A stretch of DNA of 64,000 bases from Streptomyces sp. ISL-1 (GCF_018614585.1 NZ_JAGGOI010000004.1:186001-250000); one strand, 5' to 3'; numbered from the stretch's first letter, positions 41,315-51,649 are shown. Notes: a model not told the origin generated them from the letters alone. A program made the numbers and translations.

Positions 41315-41343
41315 TTCGAGCCTCTCTCAACACCGGCTCGAAT
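41315..41343. promoter_or_regulatory. Triple-heptad SARP box in the rfbA / C-methyltransferase promoter
   Basis: Three heptads repeat every 11 bp: TTCGAGC (41315-41321), CTCAACA (41326-41332) and CTCGAAT (41337-41343). This is the classic SARP operator geometry. It lies 62-90 bp upstream of rfbA and about 75-105 bp upstream of the C-methyltransferase, so binding could activate both sugar operons. Confidence 0.65.
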
Positions 41344-41418
41344 AGGGGCAGATGCCGGCCGCCGCTATCTCAAGTGCCCGTCTAGCTCCGTTCGAGGGGG
41401 CCTTCATAGCGTGTGAAC

Positions 41419-42636
41419 ATGACGACTTGCCGTGCCTGCCGGGGCCCAGTGACCGAGTTCTTCGACTTCGGCCGCCAACCGCTGTCCGACGCATTCCGCC
41501 GGCCTCAGGACACTTCGGAGGAATTCTTCTACCGCCTCGCGGTCGGCGTCTGCGAGGAATGCACCATGGTGCAGCTCATGGAGGAAGTGCCGCGCGAGCG
41601 TATGTTCCGCGAGGACTACCCGTACCACTCGTCGATGTCCTCGGTGATGCGCGAGCATTTCACCACGACCGCCCGCCGACTGATGGAAACGGAATGCCGC
41701 GGCAGCGACCCCTTCGTGGTCGAAATCGGCTGCAACGACGGCGTCATGCTCAAGACCATCGCCGAGAGCGGCATCCGTCACCTGGGCGTCGACCCCTCTC
41801 GTGACGTGGTCGAACTGGCCGCCGCCAAGGGCGTCCGCGTACGCTTCGACTTCTTCCAGGAGTCCACGGCGGCCGAGATCAGAGCCACGGAAGGGCCGGC
41901 CGACGTCATCTACGCGGCGAACACGATCTGCCACATTCCGTATGTGGACTCGGTCTTCCGCGGAATCGACGCGCTTCTCGCGCCCGACGGTGTTTTCGTG
42001 TTCGAGGACCCGTACCTCGGCGACATCGTGGAACGCGCCAGCTTCGACCAGATCTACGACGAGCATTTCTATCTGTTCTCCGCGTCGTCGGTACGTGCGA
42101 CGGCCCGGCGGTTCGGATTCGATCTCGTCGACGTCCAGCGTCTTCCGGTCCATGGCGGCGAAGTCCGCTACACCATCGCCCGTCAGGGACGCCGCGAACC
42201 GAGCGCCGCCGTCGCGGAACTGATCGCCGACGAGCAGCAGCGCCAGCTCACCGACACCACCATTCTCGAACGGTTCGGCATGCAGGTGAAGCGGAACTGC
42301 GAGGACCTGACGACCCTTCTGCACCAACTGCGCGAGGCGGGGCACAGCGTCGCCGCCTACGGGGCGACGGCGAAAAGCGCGACCGTCACCAACTACTGTG
42401 GTATCGGGCCCGATCTCGTACCCGCGATCTTCGACTCGACCGCCGCGAAGCAGGGACGCCTCTCACCGGGTACGCACATTCCCATCAGGCCTCTCGAGGA
42501 GTTCTCCGCTCCGTATCCCGAATACGTCCTCCTCTTCGCGTGGAACCACGCGGAGGAGATCATCGCCCGGGAGAAGGCTTTCCGTGAGCAGGGCGGCAAG
42601 TGGATTCTCTATGTCCCGGACGTCCGTGCCATCTGA
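41419..42636 (+). CDS. NDP-hexose 3-C-methyltransferase (TylCIII/EvaC-like)
   Basis: This 405-aa protein has three parts. The first is an N-terminal zinc domain (TTCRACRGP, then CEECTM) of MeTrfs_13 type. The second is a SAM methyltransferase core with EIGCNDGVML near residue 100. The third is a C-terminal MeTrfs_14 domain with AAYGATAKSATVTNY. TylCIII and EvaC of this family add a branch methyl at C3 of 4-keto-2,6-dideoxy sugars. This requires a C3-branched sugar such as vancosamine in the product. A GTG two codons upstream (41413) is an alternative start. Confidence 0.94.
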   Translation: MTTCRACRGPVTEFFDFGRQPLSDAFRRPQDTSEEFFYRLAVGVCEECTMVQLMEEVPRERMFREDYPYHSSMSSVMREHFTTTARRLMETECRGSDPFVVEIGCNDGVMLKTIAESGIRHLGVDPSRDVVELAAAKGVRVRFDFFQESTAAEIRATEGPADVIYAANTICHIPYVDSVFRGIDALLAPDGVFVFEDPYLGDIVERASFDQIYDEHFYLFSASSVRATARRFGFDLVDVQRLPVHGGEVRYTIARQGRREPSAAVAELIADEQQRQLTDTTILERFGMQVKRNCEDLTTLLHQLREAGHSVAAYGATAKSATVTNYCGIGPDLVPAIFDSTAAKQGRLSPGTHIPIRPLEEFSAPYPEYVLLFAWNHAEEIIAREKAFREQGGKWILYVPDVRAI

Positions 42637-42649
42637 TCAGCGGCCCGGG

Positions 42650-42680
42650 GTTCCGTCACGGCCGACGGCCGTGACGGAAC
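42650..42680. terminator. Hairpin between C-methyltransferase and rfbB
   Basis: A 14-bp perfect stem (42650-42663 with 42667-42680) with a 3-nt loop follows the C-methyltransferase stop by 13 bp. The next gene in the same direction starts 55 bp later, so it may attenuate rather than fully stop transcription. Confidence 0.75.
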
Positions 42681-42735
42681 ACGATCCGGCTCCGCCCGCC
42701 CACCGCGGGACCCCTCACGAAAGCGTGATGCTGCC

Positions 42736-43719
42736 ATGACCAGAGTGCTCGTCACGGGCGGAGCGGGCTTCATCGGCTCCCACTACGTGCGCACCCTGCT
42801 GGGCCCCGGCGGACCGGGGGATGTGACCGTCACCGTCCTGGACGCCCTGACCTACGCGGGCAACCGGGCCAATCTCACCCCTGTCGAGGCCCATCCCGGC
42901 CTGACGTTCGTACACGGAGACATCTGTGATGTGGAGCTGGTCCACGCGCTGATGAGCGATCACGACCAGGTGGTGCACTTCGCGGCCGAGTCCCATGTCG
43001 ACCGGTCCATCCGTGACGCGGCCGGCTTCGTACGGACCAATGTGGTGGGGACGCAGAATCTGCTCGACGCCGCGCTGCGCCATGAAGTCGGCCGTTTCCT
43101 GTACGTCTCCACCGACGAGGTCTACGGCTCCATCGAGAACGGATCCTGGACCGAGAGCTCTCCCCTTCAGCCGAACACCCCTTACGCGGCCTCCAAGGCG
43201 GCCGGGGACATGCTCGCCCTCTCCCAGCACCGGACCCACGGCCTGGACGTCCGGGTCACCCGGTGCTCCAACAACTACGGCCCGTACCAGTTCCCGGAGA
43301 AGCTGATCCCGCTGTTCATCACCAGGCTGCTGGACGGCCGGGAGGCGCCGCTGTACGGCGACGGCGGCAACATCAGGGACTGGCTCCATGTGGAGGACCA
43401 CGTCCGCGCCGTCGAGCTGGTCAGAACCAGGGGCCGCGCGGGCGAGGCCTACAACATCGGCGGCGGCACCCTGATGGCCAACCGGGACCTGGTCGACCTG
43501 ATCGTGCGCGCCTGCGACGCGGACTGGGACCAGATCCGGTACGTCGAGGACCGCAAGGGCCACGACCGCCGCTACTGCGTGGACCACACCCGGATCACCG
43601 AGGAACTCGGCTACCGACCCACGGTCGACCTCACCACCGGCCTGGCCGAGACGGTGACCTGGTACAGGACCAACCGGTCCTGGTGGGAACCACTGCTCGC
43701 CGACGCGGTACTGACCTGA
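42736..43719 (+). CDS. rfbB: dTDP-glucose 4,6-dehydratase (RmlB)
   Basis: This 327-aa extended SDR has TGGAGFIGSHYV at the N-terminus, STDEVYG and the catalytic YxxxK in YAASKAAGD. It converts dTDP-glucose to dTDP-4-keto-6-deoxyglucose, the branch point for both amino sugars. The ATG at 42736 has only a weak purine stretch upstream. It follows the C-methyltransferase after a hairpin. Confidence 0.96.
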   Translation: MTRVLVTGGAGFIGSHYVRTLLGPGGPGDVTVTVLDALTYAGNRANLTPVEAHPGLTFVHGDICDVELVHALMSDHDQVVHFAAESHVDRSIRDAAGFVRTNVVGTQNLLDAALRHEVGRFLYVSTDEVYGSIENGSWTESSPLQPNTPYAASKAAGDMLALSQHRTHGLDVRVTRCSNNYGPYQFPEKLIPLFITRLLDGREAPLYGDGGNIRDWLHVEDHVRAVELVRTRGRAGEAYNIGGGTLMANRDLVDLIVRACDADWDQIRYVEDRKGHDRRYCVDHTRITEELGYRPTVDLTTGLAETVTWYRTNRSWWEPLLADAVLT

Positions 43720-43871
43720 CCCGGAGCGCGGACGTCCAGGGCGTCGTCCCGGTTCCACCGGCATTTCCCCCAGGCGGTCGCGAGCTTCTCTCGAGCGGGC
43801 CGCTCCATTTTCAGACATGCCGGGTACGGCTCGGTCGGCCATTCTCTCGACGCAGAAACCATGGAGGCGCC

Positions 43872-45056
43872 ATGTCGGCACCGCCCGTTCCCACCGCGCC
43901 CGACGCATCGTCATCAAGGCTGCGCTCGCTCACCGGGATGCGATTCGTCGCCTCCTTCATGGTGCTGATCTGCCATATAGGGATCGTCCTGGTACCTCGC
44001 GTGCAGAAGCCCGGGCTCACCTGGACCGAGCCCTACTTCTACGCGTTGGGGCCCACCGGAGTGGTCTTCTTCTTCGTCCTCAGCGGATTTGTGCTGACCT
44101 GGGCGGCGCGCCCCGGTGACACCAGCAAACTCTTCTGGCGCCGCCGCCTGGTGAAGATCTATCCGAACCACCTGGTCACCCTGGGCGCCGCCCTGGTCCT
44201 GATGCTCATCACGGGCCACGCGGTGACGGCGGCCAACACCGTCCCCACCCTGTTCCTCGTGCAGGCCTGGATTCCCGACCAGGAGGTCGTGCTGAACTAC
44301 GCCTCCAACGCCCCCACCTGGTCGCTCGCTTGCGAGCTGTTGTTCTATCTGGCCTTCCCCGCGCTGCTCCCACTGCTGAACAGGATCCGCGCCGGGCGGC
44401 TGTGGCTGTGGATGGGCGGTGTCGCCCTGCTGATCTGCGCGCTGCCGTTCGTCGCGCTGTTGCTGCCCGAACAGCCGGTGATGACGAACACCGACGTGCC
44501 GTGGTGGCCGTTGTGGTTCACCTACTACTTCCCCATCAGCAGGATGCTGGAATTCATGCTCGGAATGCTGACAGCGCGGATCGTGCTCAGCGGGCGCTGG
44601 ATCGGACTACCGCTCGTCCCGGCCATACTGCTGGCAGGGGCGAGCTTCGTCGTCACCGCCGGATTGCTGCCGGAAATGTACAGCCAGACATCCGCGATCG
44701 CGTTCTTCATCGCCCTGCTCATCGCCGCCGGCGCCACCGCCGATGTGCGGGGCCACCGTACGCTCTTCCGCAGCCGGACCATGATCTTCCTCGGCGAGAT
44801 CTCCTTCGCCCTGTACATGGTGCACTGGCTGGTCATTCTGTACGGCCCGATGCAGATGGCCGGGGCGAACGGCTGGACGGCGCAGTCGACGGTCTCCCGT
44901 GCCCTGGTCGACGGGGGCCTGACCGTGGTGATCACCCTGCTGCTGGCGTGGTTGCTCTATCGGCTGGTCGAGCGCCCCGCGGTGCGCCGCTGGAGCCGGC
45001 CCGCCGCAGTAGCAAGGTCTTCGCCGCCACGGGCGGACGTGGGGGTCGGCTCGTAA
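43872..45056 (+). CDS. Membrane O-acyltransferase (acyltransferase family 3)
   Basis: This 394-aa integral membrane protein has about ten hydrophobic segments and the family-3 start SLTGMRFVASFMVLICHIGIVLV, with the conserved His in the first helix. Such enzymes move acetyl or longer acyl groups onto sugar hydroxyls from cytoplasmic donors. GGAGG precedes the ATG at 43872. As the last gene before the hydrogenase locus it may O-acylate a sugar; pluramycin A carries an O-acetylated amino sugar while kidamycin does not. It could also be a neighbour unrelated to the pathway. Confidence 0.82.
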   Translation: MSAPPVPTAPDASSSRLRSLTGMRFVASFMVLICHIGIVLVPRVQKPGLTWTEPYFYALGPTGVVFFFVLSGFVLTWAARPGDTSKLFWRRRLVKIYPNHLVTLGAALVLMLITGHAVTAANTVPTLFLVQAWIPDQEVVLNYASNAPTWSLACELLFYLAFPALLPLLNRIRAGRLWLWMGGVALLICALPFVALLLPEQPVMTNTDVPWWPLWFTYYFPISRMLEFMLGMLTARIVLSGRWIGLPLVPAILLAGASFVVTAGLLPEMYSQTSAIAFFIALLIAAGATADVRGHRTLFRSRTMIFLGEISFALYMVHWLVILYGPMQMAGANGWTAQSTVSRALVDGGLTVVITLLLAWLLYRLVERPAVRRWSRPAAVARSSPPRADVGVGS

Positions 45057-45100
45057 CCGGAGCTGCGCGGCGGCCGCTGAGAACGACGCTGCTGCCCGGC

Positions 45101-45133
45101 CTCGACGGGGGCTCCCTCATGCGTCGAGCCCCC
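45101..45133. terminator. Terminator at the right edge of the polyketide cluster
   Basis: GGGGGCTC (45107-45114) pairs with GAGCCCCC (45126-45133). CTCGACG (45101) and CGTCGAG (45122) give an alternative stem in the same span. It lies between the convergent acyltransferase and hypE genes. Confidence 0.65.
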
Positions 45134-45184
45134 GCCACGCCTGCCGGCGCCCCGTAGGACGCCGCCCCGGCTTCGTCCGACTGG

Positions 45185-46264
45185 TCAGCAGATCCTGGGC
45201 AGTTGCTCCCCGATCGGCAGATCGACCACGCGCGTGCCCCCGAGACCCGTGCGGGCCACCACCATGCCCGGGTGCGCCTCAACCGCCTCACCGATCACCG
45301 TCGCCGCCGCGCCCAGGGGATGCGCCCGCATGGCGCTCAGCACCGCGTCGGCGTGCTCGCGGGGGACGAACGCGACGAGCTTGCCCTCGTTGGCCACGTA
45401 CATCGGGTCGAGGCCCAGGATGGCGCAGGCGTTGGCCACGGCCGGCGGGACGGGGACGCTGCGCTCCTGGATGACGACGCCGGTGCCGGAGGCCGCCGCG
45501 ATCTCGTTGAGGGCGGCGGCCAGCCCGCCGCGGGTGGGGTCGCGCAGCACATGCAGGTCCGAGGTCACCGCGAGCATGGCCTCGACAAGGCCTCCCAGGG
45601 CGGCGCAGTCACTCTCGATCTCCACGCCGAACTCCAGGCCCTCACGGACGCTCATGATCGCCACGCCGTGGACGCCGATGTCGCCACTGACGATCAGTAC
45701 GTCTCCGGGGACCACGCGCTCCGGCCGCAGATCGACACCCGCCGGGATGAGCCCGATCCCGGACGTGTTGATGAAGATGCCGTCTCCGTGTCCGGCCTCC
45801 ACGACCTTGGTGTCGCCGGTCGCCACCTCGACGCCCGCGACGCGCGCGGCCGCGCCCAGTGCCTCGGCCACGCGTCCGACGACCGAAACCTCGACGCCCT
45901 CCTCCAGAATGAATCCGCAGGACAGGTAGGCGGCCCGGGCACCGCTCATGGCCAGGTCGTTGACGGTGCCGTTGACCGCGAGGTCGCCGATGCTGCCGCC
46001 GGGGAAGAACAGTGGCCGCACCACGAACGAGTCGGTGGAGAAGGCCAGTCGGACACCCCCGAGGGAGACCGCGGCGGAATCTCCCAGCTGTGACAGCGTC
46101 TGTCCGCCGAAGGCGGGCGCGAAGATGTGCTGGACGAGCTCGGCGGACATCGCGCCGCCACCACCGTGGCCCATCACCACCCGGGGCTGGTCGCGAAGCG
46201 GTGCCGGGCAGGTCCACGCCGTGAGGTCCGGCAGCGGTACACGGAGCGCGGTGGTCTCAGACAA
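45185..46264 (-). CDS. hypE: Hydrogenase expression/formation protein HypE
   Basis: This 359-aa protein has [20 protein letters not shown] near the N-terminus and ends in PRIC, the C-terminal Cys that is thiocarbamoylated by HypF and dehydrated with ATP to thiocyanate. It then passes CN to iron on the HypCD complex. The TTG at 46264 has GGAGG 9 nt upstream and overlaps hypD by 8 bp. It is the last gene of the hydrogenase operon. Confidence 0.95.
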   Translation of the reverse strand: MSETTALRVPLPDLTAWTCPAPLRDQPRVVMGHGGGGAMSAELVQHIFAPAFGGQTLSQLGDSAAVSLGGVRLAFSTDSFVVRPLFFPGGSIGDLAVNGTVNDLAMSGARAAYLSCGFILEEGVEVSVVGRVAEALGAAARVAGVEVATGDTKVVEAGHGDGIFINTSGIGLIPAGVDLRPERVVPGDVLIVSGDIGVHGVAIMSVREGLEFGVEIESDCAALGGLVEAMLAVTSDLHVLRDPTRGGLAAALNEIAAASGTGVVIQERSVPVPPAVANACAILGLDPMYVANEGKLVAFVPREHADAVLSAMRAHPLGAAATVIGEAVEAHPGMVVARTGLGGTRVVDLPIGEQLPRIC

Positions 46265-47381
46265 CGGTGCTCGCCTCCAGGGATGGGGTCGTGAGGTCCA
46301 GCCGCCGGTAGAGGTAGTAGGCGGCGCACGCGCCCTCGCTGGAGACCATCGTGGCTCCGAGCGGATTGCGGGGGGTGCAGGTGGTGCCGAAGGCCTCGCA
46401 CTCATGCGGCTTCAGCAGGCCCTGCAGGACCTCACCGCTGCGGCACTCGGCCGGCTCCCGGGTGTCGATGCCGGTCACCGAGAAGCGGTACTCGGCGTCG
46501 TACTGCCGGTAGCGGGGGGACAGCCGCCAGCCACTGCGGGGGATGACGCCGATGCCGCGCCAGGCCCGGTCGGTGACCTCGAAGACGTCCTCGAGCATTG
46601 CCTGGGCGGCGGGGTTTCCCTCGGGCCGCACAGCGCGCTGATAGGCGTTGTCCACGGTGTGCTCGCCGCGTTCCAGCTGCCTGACGGTCCGGCGTACGCC
46701 TTCCAGGATGTCCAGCGGCTCGAATCCGGTGACCACGATCGGGACGCGGTACCGTTCGGCCAGTTCGGGATATTCCCCGAGGCCCATCACGCTGCACACG
46801 TGTCCGGCTGCGAGGAACGCCTGGACCCGGCAGCTCGGCGACTCCATGATCGCCTCGATCGCCGGGGGCACCCGTACATGGGACACCAGCAGGCTGAAGT
46901 TCGGAATATTGAGCTTGCGCGCCTGGTAGACCGTCATCGCGTTGGGTGGCGCGGTGGTTTCGAAGCCGATACCGAAGAACACCACCTCGCGCCCCGGATT
47001 CTCCTGAGCGATCCGCAGGGCATCGAGCGGGGAGTAGACAACCCGCACATCGCCGCCCGCGCTGCGGACCTGGAACAGGTCGCGGCCGGTGCCGGGGACC
47101 CGGAGCATGTCCCCGAACGAACAGAAGATCACCTCGGGGCGGGAGGCGATCTCCAGCGCCTTGTCGATGACTTCGAGCGGGGTGACGCACACCGGGCAGC
47201 CCGGCCCGTGGATCAACTCGACCTGTTCCGGGAGCAGTTGATCGATGCCGTGCCGGATAATGGTGTGGGTCTGTCCTCCGCAGACCTCCATCAGGGCCCA
47301 TGGCCGGGTCACGATGGAGTGGATGTCGTCGAGCAGGCGCCGGGCCAGGTCCGGGTCCTGGAATTCGTCGATGTACTTCAC
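46257..47381 (-). CDS. hypD: Hydrogenase maturation protein HypD
   Basis: This 374-aa iron-sulfur protein carries the HypD signatures CGGQTHTI (near residue 38), [10 protein letters not shown] and the C-terminal cluster [18 protein letters not shown]...GACAAYY. It forms the scaffold, with HypC, on which the Fe(CN)2CO group is built. The GTG at 47381 overlaps the hypC stop and has GGAGG upstream. Confidence 0.97.
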   Translation of the reverse strand: MKYIDEFQDPDLARRLLDDIHSIVTRPWALMEVCGGQTHTIIRHGIDQLLPEQVELIHGPGCPVCVTPLEVIDKALEIASRPEVIFCSFGDMLRVPGTGRDLFQVRSAGGDVRVVYSPLDALRIAQENPGREVVFFGIGFETTAPPNAMTVYQARKLNIPNFSLLVSHVRVPPAIEAIMESPSCRVQAFLAAGHVCSVMGLGEYPELAERYRVPIVVTGFEPLDILEGVRRTVRQLERGEHTVDNAYQRAVRPEGNPAAQAMLEDVFEVTDRAWRGIGVIPRSGWRLSPRYRQYDAEYRFSVTGIDTREPAECRSGEVLQGLLKPHECEAFGTTCTPRNPLGATMVSSEGACAAYYLYRRLDLTTPSLEASTVV

Positions 47382-47698
47382 TGCCGGGCCTCCTGCGTTG
47401 TCTCGCTGCTGTCGGGCCGCGGGGATCCGCTCGCCTCCGCGGCCAGTTCCCACGGGTCGCCGAACTCCTCCTGGAGCATGCCGAGATTGGCGAACAGCTC
47501 GAGAGTCTGCTTGGCCGACTCCTCGTCCAGGCGCTGCAGGGCGAACCCGACGTGGACGATGGCGTATTCGCCGACCTGGAGGTCCGGCAGGTATTCCAGG
47601 CACACCTCCTTGACCACACCGCCGAAGTCGACGGTGGCCATGCGGGTGCCGTCCCGTTCCTCGATATCCATCACTCTGCCGGGTACCGCCAGGCACAT
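47378..47698 (-). CDS. hypC: Hydrogenase assembly chaperone HypC/HupF
   Basis: This 106-aa chaperone starts with MCLAVPGRV, whose Cys2 binds the iron precursor. It delivers iron to the large subunit with HypD. The C-terminal 20 or so residues are a Ser/Glu-rich tail longer than in many HypC proteins. The stop overlaps the hypD start. hypF lies 52 bp upstream. Confidence 0.97.
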   Translation of the reverse strand: MCLAVPGRVMDIEERDGTRMATVDFGGVVKEVCLEYLPDLQVGEYAIVHVGFALQRLDEESAKQTLELFANLGMLQEEFGDPWELAAEASGSPRPDSSETTQEARQ

Positions 47699-47750
47699 GG
47701 GGGTTCTCCTCGCTGTTGTGATCCGTCTTCCCGGCCTTGCCGGGTCTGCG

Positions 47751-50135
47751 TCAGTCGGCGGTTACGCGCCCGGCGACAACCAGCTGACCGAGCGCCAGTC
47801 CCCCGTCGTTCGGGGGGACTTGGTGGTGGCGCAGGACCGTGAAGCCGTCCCGCCGCAGCGCTTCGGCGCACGCGGAGGAGAGCAGGGCGTTGGCGAACAC
47901 GCCTCCGGTCAGGGCGACGGTGTCCAGTCCGTGCCGCTCGCGTGCCATGAGGCAGGTCCTGCGGACAAGGCCCGTCACCGCCGTGTGAAAGCGTGCGGCG
48001 ATGAGTTCCCGCGCCGTTCCCGCGCGTACGTCGTCGACGACCGCCGCCAGTACGGGCGCGGGCTCCGCGGTCAGCGCGCCCCCGGCGGCCTGCTCGGCAG
48101 GACGCAGCCCGAACTCGTAGCCGGTGCCGTCCGCCCCCGCCGCGACAGCCAATGCGGCGGCTTCCAGCTCGATGGCGGCCTGCGCCTCGTATCCGGCCCG
48201 GTGACACACGCCCGCGAGCGAGGAGACGGCGTCGAACAGCCGCCCCATGCTCGAGGTGGGGACACAGTTCAGGTTCCGCTCCAACTGGCTCTTGAGAACT
48301 CGGCGTTCATCGGACGGGCAGGCGCTCGCACAGGGAAGGTCGTCCGTCCAGGCGATCCCTGCCGCGCGCAGATGGGCCAGAGCCATCCGGTACGGCCGGT
48401 GCACTGCGGCGTCCCCGCCCGGCAGCGGGACGTAGGCGAGGTGCGCGAAGCGGGCGAACCCGTCGTAGTCCGCGAGCAGCATCTCCCCGCCCCACACCGC
48501 CCCGTCATCGCCGTAGCCGGTGCCGTCGAATGCGATGCCGATCACCGGTCGGCCGCCGTCCAGGCCGTGCTCGGCCATCGCGGCCGCGATGTGTGCGTGA
48601 TGGTGCTGCACCCGTACGATCCGCCTGCCCGCCGCGTGACGCTCGGCCCACCGCCCGGAGCGGTAGACGGGGTGTCGGTCGGCCGCCAGGATTTGGGGCT
48701 TCACCCCGGTGATCGACTCCAGCTGCCGTTCGGCGTGCTCGAAGGCGTGCTGCGTGGCGAGGTCGTCCATGTCCCCGATGTGCGCCGACAGCCAGGCTCT
48801 GCGCCCCTCGGCGAGGCAGAACGTGTTCTTCAGGTCGCCCCCCACGGCCAGGGCGGGCCGCACGGACACCGGAAGAGCGACGGGCAGCGGGGCGTAACCC
48901 CGTGCGCGGCGAATCGTCAGCCGCTCCCCGTCGCAGACGCGCACCACGGAGTCGTCGCACGGCACGTGAATCGGGCGGTCGTGCGTCAGCCAGGCGTCGG
49001 CCAGGTGAGCCAGCCGGTCCAGCGCTTCCGCATCGTCGGTGACGATCGGCTCACCTGCCGTGTTTCCGCTGGTCATGACGAGCAGACGCGGCCCCGCGGG
49101 GTCCCCGGACAGTCCGAGGAGCAAGTGGTGCAAGGGGGTGTACGGGAGCATGACGCCGAGGTCGGGGCTGCCCGGCGCGACCGCGTCCGACAAGTGGGGA
49201 CCGCGGGCCCCCGGCAGGGCGTCGGCCCGGCGACGCAGGAGGACGATGGGCCGGACGCCGCCGGTCAGCAGGACTCGCTCCTCGGGGCTGACGCGTACCA
49301 GGTGCTCGACATCGTCGATGTCCCTGGCCATCAGCGCGAACGGCTTGTCGCCGCGGGCTTTGCGGTGGCGCAACAGTGCCACCGCACGGGAGTTGGAGGC
49401 GTCACAGGCGAGGTGGTAGCCGCCGAGGCCCTTGACGGCGAGGATCGCACCGGCGGACAGGAGCCTGCGGGCCTCGGCGACCGGGTCCGTCGCGGATTCG
49501 GGTCGGGGCGGCCCGCCCGGGGACGCGTGCAGCAGGCGCAGGCGGGGTCCGCAGGCGGGGCAGGCGACCGGCTGCGCGTGAAAGCGGCGGTCGGCCGGAT
49601 CAGCGTACTCACGGGCGCAGTCGGGGCACATGGGGAAGCCGGCCATGGTCGTGTGGGCCCGGTCGTACGGGAGGCCGGTGACGATGGTGAAGCGCGGGCC
49701 GCAGTGTGTGCAGGTGATGAACGGGTGGCGATGACGCCGGTCGCCCGGATCGGCCAGCTCCGTGCGGCACGCGTCGCAGGTGGCCACGTCCGGGGAGACC
49801 AGCGTGCGGGCCGGCCCCTGCGAACGGGAAGCGAGGATGGCGAATCCGCGGTCGCCCGCCGTGGGTACGTCCTGGTGGTCGACGGACTCCACCACGGCCA
49901 GCGGGGGAGCCTCAAGCGCGATCCGGTCGCAGAACAGGGCGACGGCGGACGGTGCGCCTTCGACCTCGGCGACGACGCCGTCCGCGGTGTTGGTCACATG
50001 GCCGGCCAACTCCAGCCCCGTGGCGAGGTTGTAGAGGAACGGCCGGAATCCGACGCCTTGTACGACACCGCGGACGGTGACCCGCCGGCGCTGAACCGCC
50101 TCGGCAAGGGCGAGGGCCGACTGGGAAGTGATCAC
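47751..50135 (-). CDS. hypF: Carbamoyltransferase HypF
   Basis: This 794-aa protein has an N-terminal acylphosphatase domain ([12 protein letters not shown] near residue 22), two zinc-finger pairs (CDACRTEL...[16 protein letters not shown]...CPACGPRL), a YrdC-like domain and a C-terminal Kae1-like carbamoyltransferase domain with [14 protein letters not shown]. It moves the carbamoyl group of carbamoyl phosphate to HypE for cyanide ligand synthesis. The GTG start overlaps the hypB stop. Confidence 0.97.
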   Translation of the reverse strand: MITSQSALALAEAVQRRRVTVRGVVQGVGFRPFLYNLATGLELAGHVTNTADGVVAEVEGAPSAVALFCDRIALEAPPLAVVESVDHQDVPTAGDRGFAILASRSQGPARTLVSPDVATCDACRTELADPGDRRHRHPFITCTHCGPRFTIVTGLPYDRAHTTMAGFPMCPDCAREYADPADRRFHAQPVACPACGPRLRLLHASPGGPPRPESATDPVAEARRLLSAGAILAVKGLGGYHLACDASNSRAVALLRHRKARGDKPFALMARDIDDVEHLVRVSPEERVLLTGGVRPIVLLRRRADALPGARGPHLSDAVAPGSPDLGVMLPYTPLHHLLLGLSGDPAGPRLLVMTSGNTAGEPIVTDDAEALDRLAHLADAWLTHDRPIHVPCDDSVVRVCDGERLTIRRARGYAPLPVALPVSVRPALAVGGDLKNTFCLAEGRRAWLSAHIGDMDDLATQHAFEHAERQLESITGVKPQILAADRHPVYRSGRWAERHAAGRRIVRVQHHHAHIAAAMAEHGLDGGRPVIGIAFDGTGYGDDGAVWGGEMLLADYDGFARFAHLAYVPLPGGDAAVHRPYRMALAHLRAAGIAWTDDLPCASACPSDERRVLKSQLERNLNCVPTSSMGRLFDAVSSLAGVCHRAGYEAQAAIELEAAALAVAAGADGTGYEFGLRPAEQAAGGALTAEPAPVLAAVVDDVRAGTARELIAARFHTAVTGLVRRTCLMARERHGLDTVALTGGVFANALLSSACAEALRRDGFTVLRHHQVPPNDGGLALGQLVVAGRVTAD

Positions 50136-50971
50136 GGGCGGGAGTGCGCCACTACACCGGGGACGGCCCCGAACAGGCGGGAGGACTCGACCGGGCGGAC
50201 AGCTGCCTGTGTATGCGCATGGGGCTGAGAGTGGGGCTGCGGGTGAGACTCCGAAGCGGCCTCGTGATGGTGGTGATCATTCTGCGGCCGGCCCATGACC
50301 GGCGCGTGCACCGCGCCGCCGTCCGCCACCGCCATCGCCCGGTCGAGCAGCGCACCGGCGCCCTCGCCTCGGCGAGCGGAGGTCATGACCACTTCCACAC
50401 CAGGGTTGACCTGCTCGACATGAGCACGGAACGCCGCCTCGTCGAACTCGACGGCGGCCGCGATGTCGGTCTTGGTGACCACCACCAGATGCGCCAGTCC
50501 GAATGCGGTGGGGTACTTCAGCGGTTTGTCCTCCCCCTCGGTCACCGACGCGAACACGACCCGCAGTGCCTCACCGAGGTCGTAGGAGGCCGGGCAGACC
50601 AGGTTGCCGACGTTCTCCACGAAGAGCAGCCGGGTGCCGTCGGGCAGCCATCCCTCCAGGTGTCTTGCGAGCATCCCGGCCTCGAGGTGGCACAACCCGT
50701 CGGTGAGAACCTGCTTGACCGGCACACCGGAGCGGGCCAGGCGCTTGGCGTCGTTCTCGGTGGCGAGGTCCGCGGTCAGGGCGGCCACCGGCACTCCCCC
50801 CTCACGCGCCAGGAGCAGTTCGCGTTCCAGCAGGGCCGTCTTCCCGCTTCCGGGGCTGGACAGCAGGTTGACTACCGTGGTGCCGCGGCCAGCCAGTTCG
50901 GCGCGCAGCGCGTCCGCCGTCGCGTCGTTCTTGGCGAGTACCGCCTGTTGCAGGTCCACGACTCGGCACAT
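50132..50971 (-). CDS. hypB: Nickel-insertion GTPase HypB
   Basis: This 279-aa GTPase has P-loop [12 protein letters not shown] near residue 37 and [11 protein letters not shown] as the base-specific motif. It drives nickel delivery to the large subunit with HypA. The His-rich nickel store is at the C-terminus here ([16 protein letters not shown], then PHAH); many HypB proteins carry it near the N-terminus. The hypF start overlaps its stop. Confidence 0.96.
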   Translation of the reverse strand: MCRVVDLQQAVLAKNDATADALRAELAGRGTTVVNLLSSPGSGKTALLERELLLAREGGVPVAALTADLATENDAKRLARSGVPVKQVLTDGLCHLEAGMLARHLEGWLPDGTRLLFVENVGNLVCPASYDLGEALRVVFASVTEGEDKPLKYPTAFGLAHLVVVTKTDIAAAVEFDEAAFRAHVEQVNPGVEVVMTSARRGEGAGALLDRAMAVADGGAVHAPVMGRPQNDHHHHEAASESHPQPHSQPHAHTQAAVRPVESSRLFGAVPGVVAHSRP

Positions 50972-50974
50972 GGT

Positions 50975-51370
50975 TCAGCGCTCCTCGGAGATCGGTTCGC
51001 GGGTGCGTTCGCGCGCAGGGCCGTCCTCCCAGTGCACGTCGGCGATTCGCAGCTCGCGGCCCGAGAGCAGCCCGGCGGTCGCCTCGCCACACACCGGGCA
51101 GCACAGTTGCGGTGGCATGCCGACCGCCCAGTCGTCCGCGCAGGAAGCACAGTGGGCTCGGCCCGGCACGGATTCGGTGACCAGTTCGGCGCCTTCCAGG
51201 ACGGTCCCCGCGCAGGCCAGTTCGAAGCAGAAGGACAGGGCGTCGGGGACGACTCCTGCCAGCTCGCCGACTTTGAGTCGTACGGAGGTGACCGCGGTGA
51301 CGCCGCCGGCGCGGGCAGCGGCTTCCTCCACCTGGCCCACAACAGCCAGCGCGATGGACATCTCGTGCAT
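50975..51370 (-). CDS. hypA: Hydrogenase nickel-incorporation protein HypA
   Basis: This 131-aa protein starts MHEMSIA, where the N-terminal His2 binds nickel. It has a zinc site made of CASC and CPVC. It hands nickel to the large subunit with HypB, whose gene starts 3 bp downstream. The tail after the zinc domain is charged and unusual, but short. Confidence 0.96.
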   Translation of the reverse strand: MHEMSIALAVVGQVEEAAARAGGVTAVTSVRLKVGELAGVVPDALSFCFELACAGTVLEGAELVTESVPGRAHCASCADDWAVGMPPQLCCPVCGEATAGLLSGRELRIADVHWEDGPARERTREPISEER

Positions 51371-51504
51371 CGGTCTCCGTCCTGGCGGAGGCCGATCCAG
51401 GGGCGGCCGGTCCGCTCGGCTCCATTACAGGCGGCGTTCGGACGCAAGGTGCCGTGGCTCGCCGACTCCGCGGCCCGCGTAAGCCATTCGGTGCAGCCGC
51501 CGGG

Positions 51505-51639
51505 TCACATCCTCCGCATGCGCAGGTAGCGCCTGACGTCGGGCAGGAACTCTTTCACCACGGCGGCGAGGGCGGTGGCGGCTGCGGCAGAGGCAGCGCC
51601 GATGAGGGGCTTCTTCATGGTCTTCTCGGACTTCTTCAT
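51505..51639 (-). CDS. 44-aa basic small protein (DUF6893-like)
   Basis: This very short gene has GAGGAG 6 nt upstream of its ATG, and a second in-frame ATG seven codons later. The product has a Lys-rich start (MKKSEKTMKK), an Ala-rich hydrophobic helix of about 16 residues, and a basic end (VRRYLRMRRM). It resembles the DUF6893 small proteins that I recall from Streptomyces hydrogenase operons. It could be a membrane-anchored or amphipathic helper; no function is known to me. The family assignment is from memory. Confidence 0.7.
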   Translation of the reverse strand: MKKSEKTMKKPLIGAASAAAATALAAVVKEFLPDVRRYLRMRRM

Positions 51640-51649
51640 GGTCTTCTCC

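Noticed and set aside
45948..50228. A 1426-codon plus-strand open frame across hypE to hypF
   Set aside because: It runs antisense to five clear hyp genes. The translation is low-complexity and matches nothing known to me; it arises from GC bias at third positions.
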